Source: Lunularia cruciata (lineage: Eukaryota > Streptophyta > Marchantiopsida > Lunulariales > Lunulariaceae). From it: 64,000 nt of DNA. Below the pieces are notes generated by a model, which ran no database searches, had not been told where the DNA came from, and saw nothing but the letters and a program-made list of their open reading frames with translations. The DNA is taken from positions 66,592,944 to 66,656,943 of the forward strand of contig OX419755.1 in assembly GCA_948567375.1 (NCBI GenBank). The letters run 5' to 3'. Shown one piece after another: positions 1 through 12,560 of this stretch (the stretch's first letter is position 1; the number at the start of each line of letters is the position of its first letter). The position numbers and the translations under genes were made by a program.

Positions 1-2170
1 GCAAGGATCTACAATAGAATTGGTAGAAGGAGAGCAATTTGTGGATGCAAAAAATTGGCTCCAAAACTAGAGCCAAGTGAAAGCCAAGAGAACCAAGGTG
101 AAACACCACACCAACCCAAAGTACCTCAAGTCTTGACCAAGATGCCAATGTTCCCAAAGAAGAAGAGGTGAACATTGAAGAATGATAAGAATAAGAACTT
201 TAGCCCAAAGATCAACAAGAAGCCAAAGATTAAAAAAACTAAAAGTAGAAGTGGAAATGGCAAAAGAAGCAAAAACCATCTAATGGAAGTGCATGCCAAA
301 GTAGGAGAAGGCTTGGCTCAAGAAACCTGAATGCTTGTGAAGGAAGGAGTGAATTTCATCATACATTTGGTAGGATCATTGCTAGAACTAAAGGAACCTC
401 TATTGCCATAGTACCAAGTAGTCTACCTTGATGTGGTGGATTACACAACTTTGATCACAATTCTACACAAAATAATCTACATTTGGTGCAAAGGAGGAGA
501 GATTGAAGGAAGAGATAGCAAAGGTGCAAAACTTTTGCAAGGAAGAGGTGCTAAAGGTGAATGATCTCATGTAGGAAAATCATGAAGTAATGAGACAACA
601 CCTTCTTTGATAGTGGTGCAAAAGAGACATGAAGAAAGAACTCAAAAGGTTACAACTCAAGTTGGGAACTATACAGATGAAGAAGAAGAACATCCAATTG
701 CAAGCTAGGGACAAAGAAGTGATAAGCATTTGTGGTGAGTTGGAGAATTTCAAGGGTTTGGATCATGACCTTGGATTTGTAGATGGCCAAGTATCTTAAG
801 GAGGTGGGCACCCAATTGGAGCACCTAGATTTAGAGTTTTAGAAGGAGAAGTAGGAGAAGGAGATAATAGGAGAAATTGAGTCCAAATGCAAGAGGAGGT
901 GAAGATGAAGATCCAATACTTGGAGGATGAGAAGCAAAAGGCAATTCAATAGTTGGAAGAAGCCAAAGATCAATTTGTAGGTATGCTAAAGAAAGAAGAA
1001 CAATGAAGGCAAAAGTACATGAACTCAAGTAGTAGGTCTAGAAATTAGAGTGGAACATCAACAAAGAAGAGAAGATGGACCAATAAGCTATTTTTTTAGA
1101 GAGCATTTGGATAGGAAGTTCACAAAGACATGTGATACTTATCTATCAAAGATAATAGGATATATGGAGCAGACCTCCTATTTAGGGCATTTTAGAAGGA
1201 AAGGTAGTTCTTTGCAATAGGAAATTTAGGCTAAAGATACTTCACAAAATGAGTTCTTCATAATAAAAGGACATTTAGAGTAGGACTTTATTTGAGACCT
1301 TTGTAGTTATAGATACTTTAGGAGGAGGGCCTTTGGTGTTGTATAGAACTTCATAGTCATGTAAGACTTTGGAGTCTTTGGAGGTCTGAAGTGCTATAAA
1401 TTAAAATTGACGTTGTGGAAAACCTAACACCTTCCATAACATGTGAAAGGGGCTAAATTAACCTACATGTAGTAATGATTAGAATCTTCTAACTTCCTCT
1501 AACTACTAGATCCCTTAGGGCAAAGCAGAAACTCACTTAACTCTTTGGCTCAATGTTGTTTGAGTTCACTTTTTGCAAATCAAAGTTAAAAAAAAAGTAC
1601 TCTAAGTCCTTTATCATTGTGTCTCTTCATTTTGAGTGTTGGTGAATGACTATGTTAACTAGAGGTGAGGAATTTTACAGTCAGAGCACAAGTGTTGGAC
1701 TGTATGGAGAAACATTTGTGCTTGATAAAAATGTTAGAATTTTGAGAGATCTTAAGGAGTGAATCAATGTACAAAGGAGTCATGTTGGATTTGGAGCATT
1801 GAGAGTACTACAAAATCAAAAAGGAAAGTCATTTGGCCAATATAAAGACACCTTTGGAGTTGTGTCTTTGGAGAAATGTAGTTTACAATCTTTGGAGTTG
1901 AAGTCTTCAGAGTAAAAGGGTCTTCAAGGTGAAATTAACCACCACTTTCAAGATGAATTTAGGATCTACTTGTTTTAAAAGTGATCTTTTTTTCCCTTTT
2001 CTGTAGTACACCACAAGGGTTTACACTACTCTCTTTTGGGAGTAGTTTGTGCCTAAGAGGTTAAATAGGAAATAATAAAGAGATTGCAACTTCATGGCAT
2101 TTCCCTTTATTTTTTGTTTTTTTACCCATATCCTTGAGGGAACAATTTGTTCTTATCAGTTTACTAGCAT
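1..2170 (+). repeat. Degenerate repeat with coiled-coil-like coding remnant, copy 1
   Basis: Between about 480 and 1220 the plus strand reads as broken Glu/Lys/Gln-rich coiled-coil peptide, interrupted by many stops. From about 840 to 2090 it is colinear with the reverse complement of about 12340-11110: shared landmarks are a peptide like QLEEA-DQFV near 955-985, a block like MERIELL near 1160, and a shared terminal block near 2015-2065. The two copies face each other. No RT, integrase or transposase motif was seen, so the family cannot be named. The start lies outside the window. Confidence 0.5.
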
Positions 2171-2518
2171 TTGGCTGAGACTAGGTTGCCACAGTATTGA
2201 TTATCATTCTCAAGTTTTTATTTTTAATTTAAAATTATATTAAATCAATATTTTTGAAGTTTTATTTTTTATTTTTTATTTTATTTTTTATTTTTTTAAC
2301 AAGCTTCCAAAGCAAGAGACATCTGAAATGATTTTAAACTCTTGAATTACAAACTCCATACCATGTAGACTGCTATGACCATAGTATATTCAAACTAACT
2401 CAGCTTGGATTTCTATATTTATACTTTTTATGATTCTTGATCTTAGGTTAGAGGATATTATCCAATTTCAAGAATTTTTAGAGTGAATATTGGTTCTTTA
2501 ATTTTATTTGTAATTTTT

Positions 2519-3060
2519 AAAGACCCAAATGTAATATTTCACAACTTAATGAACTCCATAATTTACATCAAAATTATTGAGTGTGAAGAAAAATTAGCCT
2601 TGAATTTTAAGTCTTGAATTATCAATGATCAAGTACTTGGATTTATTTCTCTAAGTAAATTTTAAAGACCCAAGGTTTATATTTCATCTCTTAAAGGATT
2701 TCATAACTTACCACAAGATTGTTGTGTGTGAAGAAACATAAGAACTTAATTATGATGCTTGCATACTAATGATCAACTAAATAGATTAACTGCTTGGTTT
2801 ATGTTTCATCTCTTAAAGGACTCAATAATTCCCACCAAGATTATTAGGAGTGAAGAACAAGTAGCTCTTCATTATGATGCTTGAATACTAATGATCAACT
2901 ACTTGGATTTATTTCTCTATGTAAGTTTTAAAGATCCAAAGGTTTATATTTCATCTCTTAAAGGACTCGATCATTTACATTAAGATTATTGGGTGCGAAG
3001 AAACAAGCAGCACTTATTTTTAACACTTGAAAATTGAATGATAGTGATCAATTAATTAGA
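2519..3060. repeat. Degenerate tandem array, about four units of 130-145 bp
   Basis: Four related blocks follow each other, starting near 2519, 2664, 2791 and 2930. Each has an AAAGACCCAA- or GGTTTATATTTCATC-like start, then CTCTTAAAGGA, then a TGTGAAGAA-like stretch and an AATGATCAACTA-like end. Units differ at many sites, so the array is old. No coding potential. The sequence to 3830 is AT-rich and I see nothing else in it. The T-rich stretch at 2216-2300 is simple sequence. Confidence 0.6.
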
Positions 3061-3835
3061 GTGGTTTGACAAAAGAACTATATCATAATTATGAATAGTG
3101 GTATAGACACAATAGACTTACTTAATGGTATAATTTTACATTGGCCTAGCTAATTATGATGATCTATGAGAGAATCAAGGTGGCAAAAGAAGGATTAAAA
3201 GAAAATATAACATTTATTTGAATTAGTCTAACTATCTTTAAGAAATCAAGAAGATAAAAAAGAATTTGAAAGACAAGATTCTTCACTCAATTATTGTGGT
3301 ACAATACATGTACTTATTTTATGTCATTTCTTATTAAGTTAGCCTCAAGCAATAATCCTTTGGCATAATATAGTCATAAGGATAATGTATAAGGAATTGC
3401 AATGTAAAATATTGTGGATTCTAGCTTGTGCTACTTGACTATGTTCATCCATTGGATATAATAAGTATATGTATATAATAATAAGACTTTTACAAAACTC
3501 CATCATTCTACAATAGTGCAAATAGTAAAGATCATTGTTAATAACACATTTGATGAGAATCCATAAAGATAAAATAATCTTTGCAAAATTTTGAAAATGA
3601 ATTTGAATTTAAATTTTTTCCTTTGGATAAATATGATAAATTGAGCATGATGAATTCACAATCAAGAGGTTTGAACGTTTTAAAACTAATTTAAAGATTG
3701 ATGTTAAAAAAACTAGTTTATTTTATTAATTTTTATTTATCAACATATCATGCATAAGTACAAAGATAAAAGTTGTAAAATAATAATTCAAGTGAGATAT
3801 TTTAGACATACAAATGTCTTAAATGATATCTTGGT

Positions 3836-4317
3836 TATAAAAGATTGAGGAGAGAAATAGGAGAATGAAAGATCACATTTGGACTCTTGAATGAGGAAAC
3901 TCTGAATGCCTGGCATGAGCTTAGGCGTTGGTATTTATAAGGAACATACAAGGCTCTTGAGAAGCTTCTTATAAATTTTTCTAAAATCCGTGTTCTTAGA
4001 GTGCAAGCCAAGCTAATTGGGAAGCTTCTTTTTAGAAGCCACCTATTTGGCATGAAATCTAGGCTAGTAAGGAAGCTTCCCAAGAAGTTACCTTCTAGAA
4101 GCCACCTACTTGGCATGCAAGTTAAGCAAATAGAGAAGTTTCCCATAAAGCTTCCTCCTAGAACTCACCACTTGGTATGCACATTACTAAATACTTGGAA
4201 TGTACCAAGTAGCTTCCTAGATGCTTCTAGATCATTCTTACAATTCTTTGCTAATTTGGCCTATTTGCTACTTTTGTAAGTCTTGACTAACTTTTCTGTA
4301 AACTCCATATTATTACA
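3836..4317 (-). repeat. 3' LTR of the 3.8-10.2 kb chromovirus
   Basis: It aligns along its length with 9720-10214. On the minus strand it begins TGTAATAATATGG and ends in a TTTTATA-like end where CA has decayed. It contains several close variants of a block around GAAGCTTC and TAGAAGCCACCTACTTGGCATG-like sequence, i.e. internal short repeats. Confidence 0.88.
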
Positions 4318-4330
4318 TATTCCTCCATTG
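4318..4330 (-). other. Polypurine tract
   Basis: On the minus strand a purine-rich AATGGAGGAATA-like stretch lies directly before the 3' LTR, where plus-strand priming is expected. Confidence 0.55.
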
Positions 4331-4383
4331 CTAGTTGGTGACATCCTCATCACTATGGAAGCTTCAAACTCTTAGATTGCCAT

Positions 4384-4560
4384 TTGTGCATGGTGGAGAT
4401 GAGAAAGAGGTTGCCAAGTTGTATTATGAAGGAGATACCATTTCCAAAGGACTTTGTACTCAATATATTGTTGGCAACCATGTTAAATGTGGCAATGTGC
4501 AAGGATACAATCAACTTCATACTCCTCACGATCATTAATAGGGACTTGAGGAAGAGGAAG
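4384..4560 (-). pseudogene. Chromodomain remnant of integrase C-terminus
   Basis: The minus strand reads EEYEVDCIL near 4540-4515, then a stop, then KVLWKWYLLHNTTWQP-like sequence. This matches the chromodomain pattern EEYEVE-IL ... Y-VKWKGY ... ATWEP of chromoviral integrases. Just upstream (to about 4668) is the LP-HM-IH-IFHISKLKPF linker typical of plant gypsy polyproteins. The chromodomain is thought to bind modified histone tails and guide integration. It is broken by stops. Confidence 0.75.
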
Positions 4561-4708
4561 TTGGACATGAGAAGAAAAGAAAGATGGATGAGAAACAAAC
4601 GGTTTCAACTTAGAAATATGAAAGATAAGGTGAATTTGCATATGACAAGGCAAGGCAAGGCAAATCAATAACCAATAGGAGAAATGATTTGGGCGATATT
4701 AAATAGAC

Positions 4709-5774
4709 CTATCTTATTAAGAGCAAGTTTACAAATTGGGTATCAAGTAGGAGGGGTAGGTAACTAGAATAAAGTATGATGATCTTATCACCAAGTTGAA
4801 AGGTGAGATCAATACGATGTTGGTCTACAAATTGTTTTTGATAATCTTTAGTAACAATGAGATGAGATTTGGTTTGTTGCACGGATTGGGATATTATAGT
4901 CAAGAAGGTGGAAGTATGAGGGACATGAGATGGAGGAGGAGCAAGAAGGGAACCTAGAACAAGTGGGTCTTTGCCAAAATTAAGAAAGAAAGAAGAGAAT
5001 CCAATGTTTCCTTGCTTGGAATTATTATAAGCAAACTCAACAATTGCAAGACATTCATCCCAATTGGTATGGTGAATTTTGATAAAGGCACAAAGTATAT
5101 CCTCTAAGGTGAAATTTTCACATTCAATTTTCCATCAATTTGTGGATGATAGGCCATGGACAAAGCAATCTTAATACCAAGTAGCTAGAAGAGTGTTTGC
5201 CAAAATTTTCCAATGAATCAAGGATCATAGTCAAAGATGAGTACATAAGGCATCCCATGATGCTTGAAGATATTGTGGAAGTAGATTTGGACCAACACTA
5301 GAGCATACATTATATCAAAAGTTGGTACCAAATAGATTTTGCTTATTAAGCTTATAAATAAACACCACAATTGTTGTGTGATCTTGCTTTGTCTTGGGAA
5401 AAGATGTGATGAGATCTAAGCTCACATATTCCCATCAAGTCAATGGGATGGGAAGTGGTTGAAGGAGTCCACTCTGTTTCTAGTTACTGGCCTTATTGAA
5501 ACCAAGTTAATAGCCTTGTTTCTAGTGGATTCCTTCAAGATCAAAAAAATTCTTGAACCTCTTGTGCCATGCCATGTTGGGCCACCACCATTTGTTTTAG
5601 GGTACCCAAGGTCTTGTCCACACTCATGTGAGCAATGATTGGTAAATCATGGGCTTCTTGAAGGCACACAAGTTGTAGATCACCCTTGGTTGGGTTCTCA
5701 TAGGATAGAAGACCTTCCTTGAAGGAGAAGTTGTTGTTTTCCTTATTGTGTGTTGTAAGATGAACTTGTACCAT
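4709..5774 (-). pseudogene. Integrase remnant
   Basis: The minus strand from 5774 shows the integrase zinc-binding region (LQEAHDLPIIAHMSVDKTLG). Further on come SLDLITSFP around the first catalytic Asp, a degraded FVHGLSSTN-WKIE stretch where HPQTDGQTE is expected, then VEFAYNNSKQG. Several stops and frame changes. Inactive. Confidence 0.75.
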
Positions 5775-5875
5775 CTAAAAGAAGAGTTCTTGTTGTAAAG
5801 CGGTCCTAAACTTAATTTGGACATTGGAGTCAATTGATACTATCATAATTGTTATTGTGATGAGAAGAAGAGTCT

Positions 5876-7241
5876 TCAAATCAGGTTTCTATGATAGGAC
5901 ATCAAGGATGATATGGAACCTATCGAGTTTATATTCAAGTTTGATATCAAAAAATTGTAGTTGTTCCTTCCATTATGATGTCTACTCTTCAAATGCTCCA
6001 AATATAACATATGCAACAAGGGTTTGTAATGAGTTTGCATGATAACTTGTTTCCCTAAGAGATAATGCCTCCATACCTTGGTGGCATATACCATTGTTAG
6101 TTGTTTTCAATCTCAAGCAAAGTAATTACTTTTGTGATGTTGGTGAGACACAAAGATAGTAGGGTGAACCCATCTGGACATTCATGCAAACACATAGCCC
6201 AAATGGCAAAGTTAGAAGGATCAAAATCAACCACACAAGGTGGTTGAGGATCATATGGTTGAAGATTGGGTCTTGATAACACCATATGTTTCAACTTTTG
6301 ATGTGCTTCTTTGTGCTTGGTGGTCCATTGAAAGCTTGAGGTCTTTCCAAAGAGATTGGTCAATGGTGTGGCTCCATGAGTATAGTAGTGGATGAACTAT
6401 TGGTAAAAACTTGCAAATCCATTAAATGCTTGGACTTCTATGATGTCCTTTGGAGTAGACCAATCAATAATAACATTGAGTTTCTCATCTTCCATCTTGA
6501 TCCTCTCTAATGAGACCTCATGACCCAAGAAGCTAACTTCCTTTTGCCAAAAGGCACACTTTAATTTCTTGCAATAAGACTTCCATTGACATACTCATCT
6601 AAGGGTTTCTCATATATCATTTTTGTGGTTTTCCTCCATCTTAATATAGATTAAAATATCATCCAAGAACACCACCACATACCAATCTAATAGCCCATCC
6701 AACACCCAATGCATTTAAATGATCCTTGAAGATTATTGGAGCATTAATGAGCCAAAATGGTAGAACTCTCTATTCAAAATGCTCATACCTTGTGCAAGAG
6801 GTAATCTTTTGCACATCCTCCTTATTAATGGGAATCTACCAATAGCCACTTTGGAGATCCAACTTGGAGAAGCATTATGCTCCACTCCATTGATCTTAAA
6901 AGTCATCAATTTGAGGCAAGGGATATAAATTCTTTAGTGTTTGTTTATTGAGACTATGGTAATCAATACAAAAGAAAAGTTCCATCCTTCTTTGGGACAA
7001 ATAGTGTTGGTGCTCCCCAAGGAGATGTACTATGTTGTATGAAATCCTTCTCCAATAACTCCATAAGTGTTATTTGAAGCTCTTCCAACTCCTTTGGTGA
7101 GAGCTGATAGATTGGTCTATTCATTAGAAAACTTCTTGTTAATAACTCAATCTTGAAAGGCATACCACGATCGGAGGGTAACCTCTTTGGCAAATCATCT
7201 AGAAATATATCTATAAATGCTTGAACTATTTGATCAACCAT
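5876..7241 (-). pseudogene. Reverse transcriptase and RNase H remnant
   Basis: The RT begins near 7241 with the familiar DIFLDDLPKRLPSDRG and ELLEKDFIQHSTSPWGAP blocks. The catalytic box reads VVFLDDIL near 6655-6680. RNase H follows with FQWTTKHKEAHQKLK (from 6345) and HYLLGKQVIMQTHYKPLLHM (6070-6010), an eroded form of the TDHKPL region. The frame is broken repeatedly. Confidence 0.8.
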
Positions 7242-7368
7242 TGCTTAATGAGGCTTCTTGCAATCATCAGATTCTCTATGCACAATTGGCCTAATCCACA
7301 CTACAAAAATAGAAACATCTTCTTTGAAAGATTGCTCTTTGGTTACTTTATTGATAAACATCTCATCC

Positions 7369-7394
7369 TTGAGTAAGACAAATGTCTTACTCAA
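7369..7394. repeat. 12-bp perfect inverted repeat
   Basis: TTGAGTAAGACA at 7369-7380 is followed by AA and its exact reverse complement. It sits between protease and RT of the old chromovirus. No function is apparent. Confidence 0.6.
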
Positions 7395-7528
7395 AGATGC
7401 TAGATAACCTAATTAATGGTTCTTATCTTTGTGTTGTACTTAGATTTATCACCAAGTTCAATCAAATTGAACCTTATGATATTCAAGCCAAGGCAAACCT
7501 AAAATGACATCATAGTGTAGCGGTGCTA

Positions 7529-7768
7529 CTACAAATAATCATTCCTAATTTTGAATGTATTACGATGTGAGGTACAGAATGTAGAACTCTTTCTACCATC
7601 CATTATCATCAATTTACTTTTAATTATAAGTTTGATAAGAATACCTAATTCCTTTGCTAATTGCATGTACATGTCATTCTTTGAACTTCTAGAGTCAACC
7701 AAAATCCTACAACCACAATCAAATATCATACCTTGTGAGTGAAGTAAACTTGCATAGGTCAATCCCAT
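7529..7768 (-). pseudogene. Retropepsin-type protease remnant
   Basis: The minus-strand 79-residue frame contains ILVDSRSSKNDMYMQLAKELG. Its DSRSS sits where Ty3/gypsy proteases have the active-site D-S-G-S/A, so the catalytic Asp remains and the Gly has become Arg. It lies between the zinc knuckle and the RT, as in other gypsy elements. Confidence 0.7.
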
Positions 7769-7891
7769 TAGAACTAATCAAGTGCTTAGAAGGTGGCTTT
7801 AGTTCTCCTATAAAGATTCTTTGTTTCCCTTATCATTATGCTCCATGAACTCTATTTAGATAATTTTTCCAGATTATCCATTCTTGAGTAG

Positions 7892-7933
7892 ACATTCAAT
7901 AATGCAATGTCCAATTTGGCAATAATAAAAGCA
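7892..7933 (-). pseudogene. Gag zinc knuckle, degenerate
   Basis: Fourteen codons read CFYYCQIGHCIIEC. The spacing equals a CX2CX4HX4C knuckle, but position 4 is Tyr (TAT instead of TGT) and Cys is at position 5. A stop follows shortly. Confidence 0.65.
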
Positions 7934-8450
7934 ACCACTATTTTGTTGCAATTTTTCTCTATATACAATGCCAAGTGGTCTTTCTTAGATGGCATTTATC
8001 TCAATTGGTGCCAGCTACTCCACCCATATGTAGTTTGTTGACAAGTTTTGTGAAGGTTGAGGACAAGACAAAGCTATTGCAACCAAGGGATCAAAGCACT
8101 AAACCAACTACATGGCTTATTCCAAGTGTTTGAGCTCTTGAATCACTTCCAATTTGGTGCATGACTTTAAATCCCTCACAAATCAATCCAAAGCTTCACC
8201 TCCTAATATATTTGGAATTTACATTATGGTTTTCTAAAACTAAGTGATGTAGCTTCTTACCCTAAACCCTAAAAAACCAATTTTCTTCAATTTTGCCAAT
8301 TTATCTCATGCGGCTTGTGTGGTATTTATATCTTGGAATTGCCCAATTATTTTGCTCTTGAATTCTTCTCATGGCAAGATTGGTGCAACAAACTACCGTT
8401 CAGCTTGCTCCATCCAATATTACCACCATAGGTTTGCCACTCCATCTAAT

Positions 8451-9187
8451 TGTAATACTCCAAGGACAAGAGAATAGAGAAAACACAGATCTCACACTCA
8501 ATCATCTGATGCTCCAAAGGAGCACCTTCTCTTATTATATAAACAAAGAGGATCTCCTCCAAGGAAGCTCCACCATAAGATTAGGCACATAGATAGGTGA
8601 CATGTCAGCAAGATCTACCCTTGGATTACTTACTTGGATGGGTGACATGTAGGTCTTGGTCCTATCTGGTTGGTCAAACAAGCTTTGACTGGAGGGAATC
8701 TTTTAGGGAATCTTCTTGTAGGAATCTCAGAATCACGTGGGTGAGGTATCATTGGAAAGCTATCAACAAGACAAACCATGGGGAGGGAAGGCCAGTGTTT
8801 CCTTGGTGGGGGGGGGGAATTTGCATATTTTTGAGGCCTAATTCATCTGTTTAGGCCTCCAAAATTGACTTCAAAGATTTTAGGCATATTTCGGTTCATA
8901 CTCTATTAGTAGAAGTCCCCTTTTGATGATACCTCTTTCTGATCTGTTTATTCCATCATGTGTAAAATCCTTCTTGATGCTACAAAACCAATTCTCACCT
9001 TTAAATCATATGTCTAGTTATTGGTTCTAAGGTTTTCAAGTCTATTTTGGTTTCTGCTCTATTACTAGAAGTACTCTTTTGGTGATACTTCTATCTGATC
9101 TATTTTGACCATCATGTATAACATCATTCTAGATGTTACCAAACAAAATTTCACATCTAGATCATATGGCTAGCTCTTGGTGTTACA
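8451..9187 (-). mobile_element. Solo LTR of the 53-57.6 kb chromovirus family, nested
   Basis: On the plus strand it starts TGTAATACTCC and ends GGTGTTACA. It is the reverse complement, with moderate divergence, of the LTRs at 53025-53771 and 56893-57629. It is flanked by a perfect 5-bp target duplication CTAAT (8446-8450 and 9188-9192). No internal sequence remains, so it arose by LTR-LTR recombination. It lies in the gag region of the older element and is younger than it. A run of ten G lies near 8808-8817. Confidence 0.92.
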
Positions 9188-9706
9188 CTAATTGGCTTGA
9201 AGTTAAGAGAATCTGTCTCTGTTCATCTTGAAGATTTATAGATTCAAAATAACATTCATAATCAAAGCTAAAATTCTCTACCATACTCATGAGATTCTTG
9301 CCTTCAAATACCTTGGGCTTTTGGAATTGGATTTGCTTTTCTCCTTCTCAACATGATGCTCTCTTGTCATGATGATCTTGTTCTTCCAACAATCAAGTAA
9401 GGTGTTCAATTTGTTGTTGCATCATAATGATAACTTCAAAAATTGTTGCCATGTGTACTATTCTATCAAACTTTTAACAACTATCTAAGTTAACACATAG
9501 ATGCAACACATCAACCGTTCTCCATAAGTTACAAATGGAAGTACCAAGGGTTCATCAAGAAAGGTGATTGCATTCAAAACATTTTGCCCAAAGCATAAGA
9601 TGATGAATTATGTGAAATGATGCTTAAGTAGTACATGGTCATGAAAATCCTAATGGTTTGGCAAAAATGGATTTGGTGATCCACAAATTCAATCCATCCC
9701 ACTCTT

Positions 9707-9718
9707 GCTCTAATACCA
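9707..9718 (-). other. Primer-binding site, initiator tRNA-Met type
   Basis: On the minus strand this reads TGGTATTAGAGC, one base inside the LTR end. The plant consensus complementary to tRNA-iMet is TGGTATCAGAGC, so 11 of 12 bases match and the change is C to T. Confidence 0.85.
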
Positions 9719-9719
9719 A

Positions 9720-10214
9720 TGTAAAAGATCAAGAAGAGAAATAGGACAATGGAAGATTGGAGTGAAAGATCACATTAAGACTCTTGAATGCAAGAAATTC
9801 TAAATGTTTAGCATGAGCTTGGACTTTGATATTTAGAGGAAACATACAAGGTTCTTGAGAAGCTTCTTAGGAAGTTTCTTAAAATCTGCCTTCTTAGAGA
9901 GCAAGCCAAGCTAATTGGAAAGCTTCTTGAGAAGCTTCTTTCTAGAAGCCGCCTACTTGGCATGAAAGTTAAGCTAGTTGAGAAACTTCCTTCTAGAAGC
10001 CACCTACTTTGCATGCAAGCTAAACTAGTCAAGAAGCTTTCCAAGAAGCTTCCTCTTAGAAAATGTTACTTGACATACACATTACTTGATACTTGGAAAG
10101 TACCAAGTAGCTTCCTAGATGCTTCTAAAATATTCTTATAATTCTTGGTTAATTTGGCCAATTTGCTACTTTTTTAGTCTTGACTAACTTGTCAGTAAAC
10201 TCCATATTGTTACA
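9720..10214 (-). repeat. 5' LTR of the 3.8-10.2 kb chromovirus
   Basis: On the minus strand it begins TGTAACAATATGG and ends CTTTTACA, the canonical TG...CA. It is the partner of 3836-4317, with the same GAAGCTTC-rich internal repeats. The primer-binding site follows it directly. Confidence 0.88.
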
Positions 10215-11090
10215 TTAGTAGTAAAAGGTTTCTTTAGGATGAGTATATACAAATATCCTACATAATCTTCATTTTGAACTTGAATGCAAAGGTACTTTGA
10301 CATCATGATCAAGGTTCTATTTTCCTCACACTTGAATAAGGCACTTCTTTTCTATTTTATGAGTGTATAATTTTCAATCTTTTCTAGTAATTAAGGTTAA
10401 AAATAAACCTTCTTTAATACAACACAATGAGTTAAGGCTTACCAAAAGAGATTAAACCTACCAAAAATAATTTTGCTTGTGCTTATTTATATGTAGAGAT
10501 TTTCCTTTGGTGGTTCTACTAACAATTTAAGTACAATTTACATTCAACCTCAAGCAAAAAGATAATTTATTTATAACACTTATATTTTACAACATGCAAA
10601 CCTTATTGTAGTTTGGGTTACAAAATAATATTTTGGTATAACCAGCTTTACTTAGTCAAAATTTAAGTTAGAGCTCTCATCTAGTCAATGATATTGGCTA
10701 GTAAAAGAATTGGTGAAATTATGAGTGAAGTAAGAATAGATTTTTAAGTGAAGTCAAGAGTAACTTGTTGACAAAGCTAAGTAAAGCTGGTCAAGATTTG
10801 TAGATGAAGTCACTGATTAGTATGTTAATTGATTTTTCTGATTTGGCATACATCAATCCATGTGGGAGATGATGGTTGGCTATTCTATAAGCATTTTAGT
10901 ATGTAAAAAAGATTAACTCTTAAGGGAATCTAAAATTTATAGATAAGTTTGGAGAAGTCTTTGTGTATCTCAAGCTATAAAGATATAAAAGTGGAGTTTT
11001 GAGAACCTAGTGCTGACTTAAAAGTTTTATAATGGCAAGAAACATGTTTTTTAATCAAGGATATGAGTCAAAATTTGCTAGAATTGAAGA
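10215..11090. other. No gene seen
   Basis: AT-rich sequence between the right LTR of the old chromovirus and the next repeat. I see no coding signal or defined repeat apart from the flanking target-site-like TTAGT at 10215. Confidence 0.5.
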
Positions 11091-12560
11091 GAAATATCAC
11101 TATCTTGTAGTTGTTTATTGTTATGTATTTTACCTCTTGGGTAGAAACCACTCCCAATAGAGGGTAGTGTCATTTTCTATGGCACAATATAGCCAATATA
11201 AAATTAAAATAATCACTTTCACTACAAGTAAATTCCAAATTAATCTTGAAAGTGATGATTCACTCAACCCAAACCGGCAACTTCATTACAAAGACATCAA
11301 CACCAAAGCTTGCATACTGCACTTTCTAGAAGACACAACTCAAAAGGTTTCCTTGCATTTTCAATTAGTCTTTACTCTTTGTATTCTTGGGTATTTCAAC
11401 ACTACAGCTCATTTCCGATGTCAAGGCATTGCTACACTCCAAGAGAATCTCAAGGATCACACATCCCAATTAGTACAAGTGTTTATATTTACTCAAGTAC
11501 TTGTGCTCCTAATATGAAGTTCCTCACCAAAACTTAAAGATAAGGCAAAAGGGACAAAAAGCATTTTGCTCTTTTGTTGTATCATGGTTAAAGGAATGAG
11601 TGAAGATTTACACTTGTTAGAAGCCTTAAATAACTTCCTCTAATTAAACTTGCTGATATCTAATGTTTGAAGTGCTCCAAGATCTCTTGCTTACATCTAC
11701 ACTATAATTTTGGGTCTTGTCCTATCCTATCCTACCCACATGTAGGTTAATTTATGCACTTTAAACATGTTAGAAAAGGTATCAGTTCTTCCTTCAAAAG
11801 CAACTTGTAGTGTTTTCATCTTTGGACTTACTACTCCAAAGGGTACATCTACAAAGATTTACAAGACAAAGGTCTTTAAAGTGCTTCTTAATTTCAAGAT
11901 CCTGCAACTACAAAGACTTATTTCAATGAATTGTCTTGGGCCCAAGTACTACTGCAAAGAACTACCTTTGCCCTTATAATTCATAATAAGGAGTTCAATC
12001 CGCTCCATATAACATGCTATTTCTAATAGATTGGTATTATAGGTCTCAATGAATTTCCTAAATATGTCCTTTCTAAGTCTTACTATTACCTTGTCCATGT
12101 TGTCTTCTTTGTAGGTCTTTCCTTCCAACTTTAGACTTGCAACTTTTGTCTTTGTGATTCTTCCTTGAGCTGCTTCTTCCAACACTGCCACAAATTGATC
12201 TCTTGCCTCTTCTAGTTGTTTGAGGATCTTTTCCTTCTCCTCCAAATAGGTTTGTAGTGTCTCCATTTCTTTGTTCACCTCCTCCATCATTTGGGATTGA
12301 TTGGCTGTCCTTTCCTCCTTCTCCTTTCTCAACTCTTTTGCCGGCCCTTCAAGTCATTCAACCACCTTCTTTTGATACTCAGACATCTGCACTTCCAAGG
12401 TGACCACCCTTATCTCAGCAGTCTCTAATTCACCTTGACTACTTATCACTTCTTTGTCTCTAGCCTTTAGTTGGGCTTTGCATTTGAGTTGCATGTTCTT
12501 CTTTTTCAATCATAAACGATATTAACTCAAATTGGATACTTTAGAGTACTTCATCTTATC
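11090..12560 (-). repeat. Degenerate repeat with coiled-coil ORF, copy 2
   Basis: Inverted relative of 1-2170. Here a 127-residue frame (12332-11949, minus) is still open: it is rich in Glu, Lys and Gln (MEEVNKEMETLQTYLEEKEK, then QLEEARDQFVAVLEEA) and ends with CYMERIELLIMNYKGK. This predicts a long coiled coil. The shared block at 11110-11165, with its ACTCCCAATAGAGGGTAG core, matches the reverse complement of about 2015-2065 in copy 1. No enzymatic motif is visible. It may be a gag-like or structural protein of an unrecognised element. Confidence 0.5.

Larger units (their letters stand above)
3836..10214 (-). mobile_element. Ty3/gypsy chromovirus, full-length but decayed, with nested solo LTR
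   Basis: The element runs leftward from a 5' LTR (9720-10214) to a 3' LTR (3836-4317). The flanks TTGGT (3831-3835) and TTAGT (10215-10219) look like a 5-bp target duplication with one change. A primer site for initiator tRNA-Met follows the 5' LTR. Order on the minus strand: gag remnant with zinc knuckle, protease, RT with FLDD, RNase H, integrase, chromodomain. The LTRs differ at many positions by eye and every domain has stops or frameshifts, so the copy is old. The gag region is split by a 737-bp solo LTR of another family at 8451-9187. Confidence 0.9.

Noticed and set aside
4001-4279. 92-codon plus-strand frame with repeated SRSHLLGM-like units
   Set aside because: It lies wholly within the 3' LTR of the old chromovirus; the repeated peptide only reflects the LTR's GAAGCTTC-rich internal repeats.
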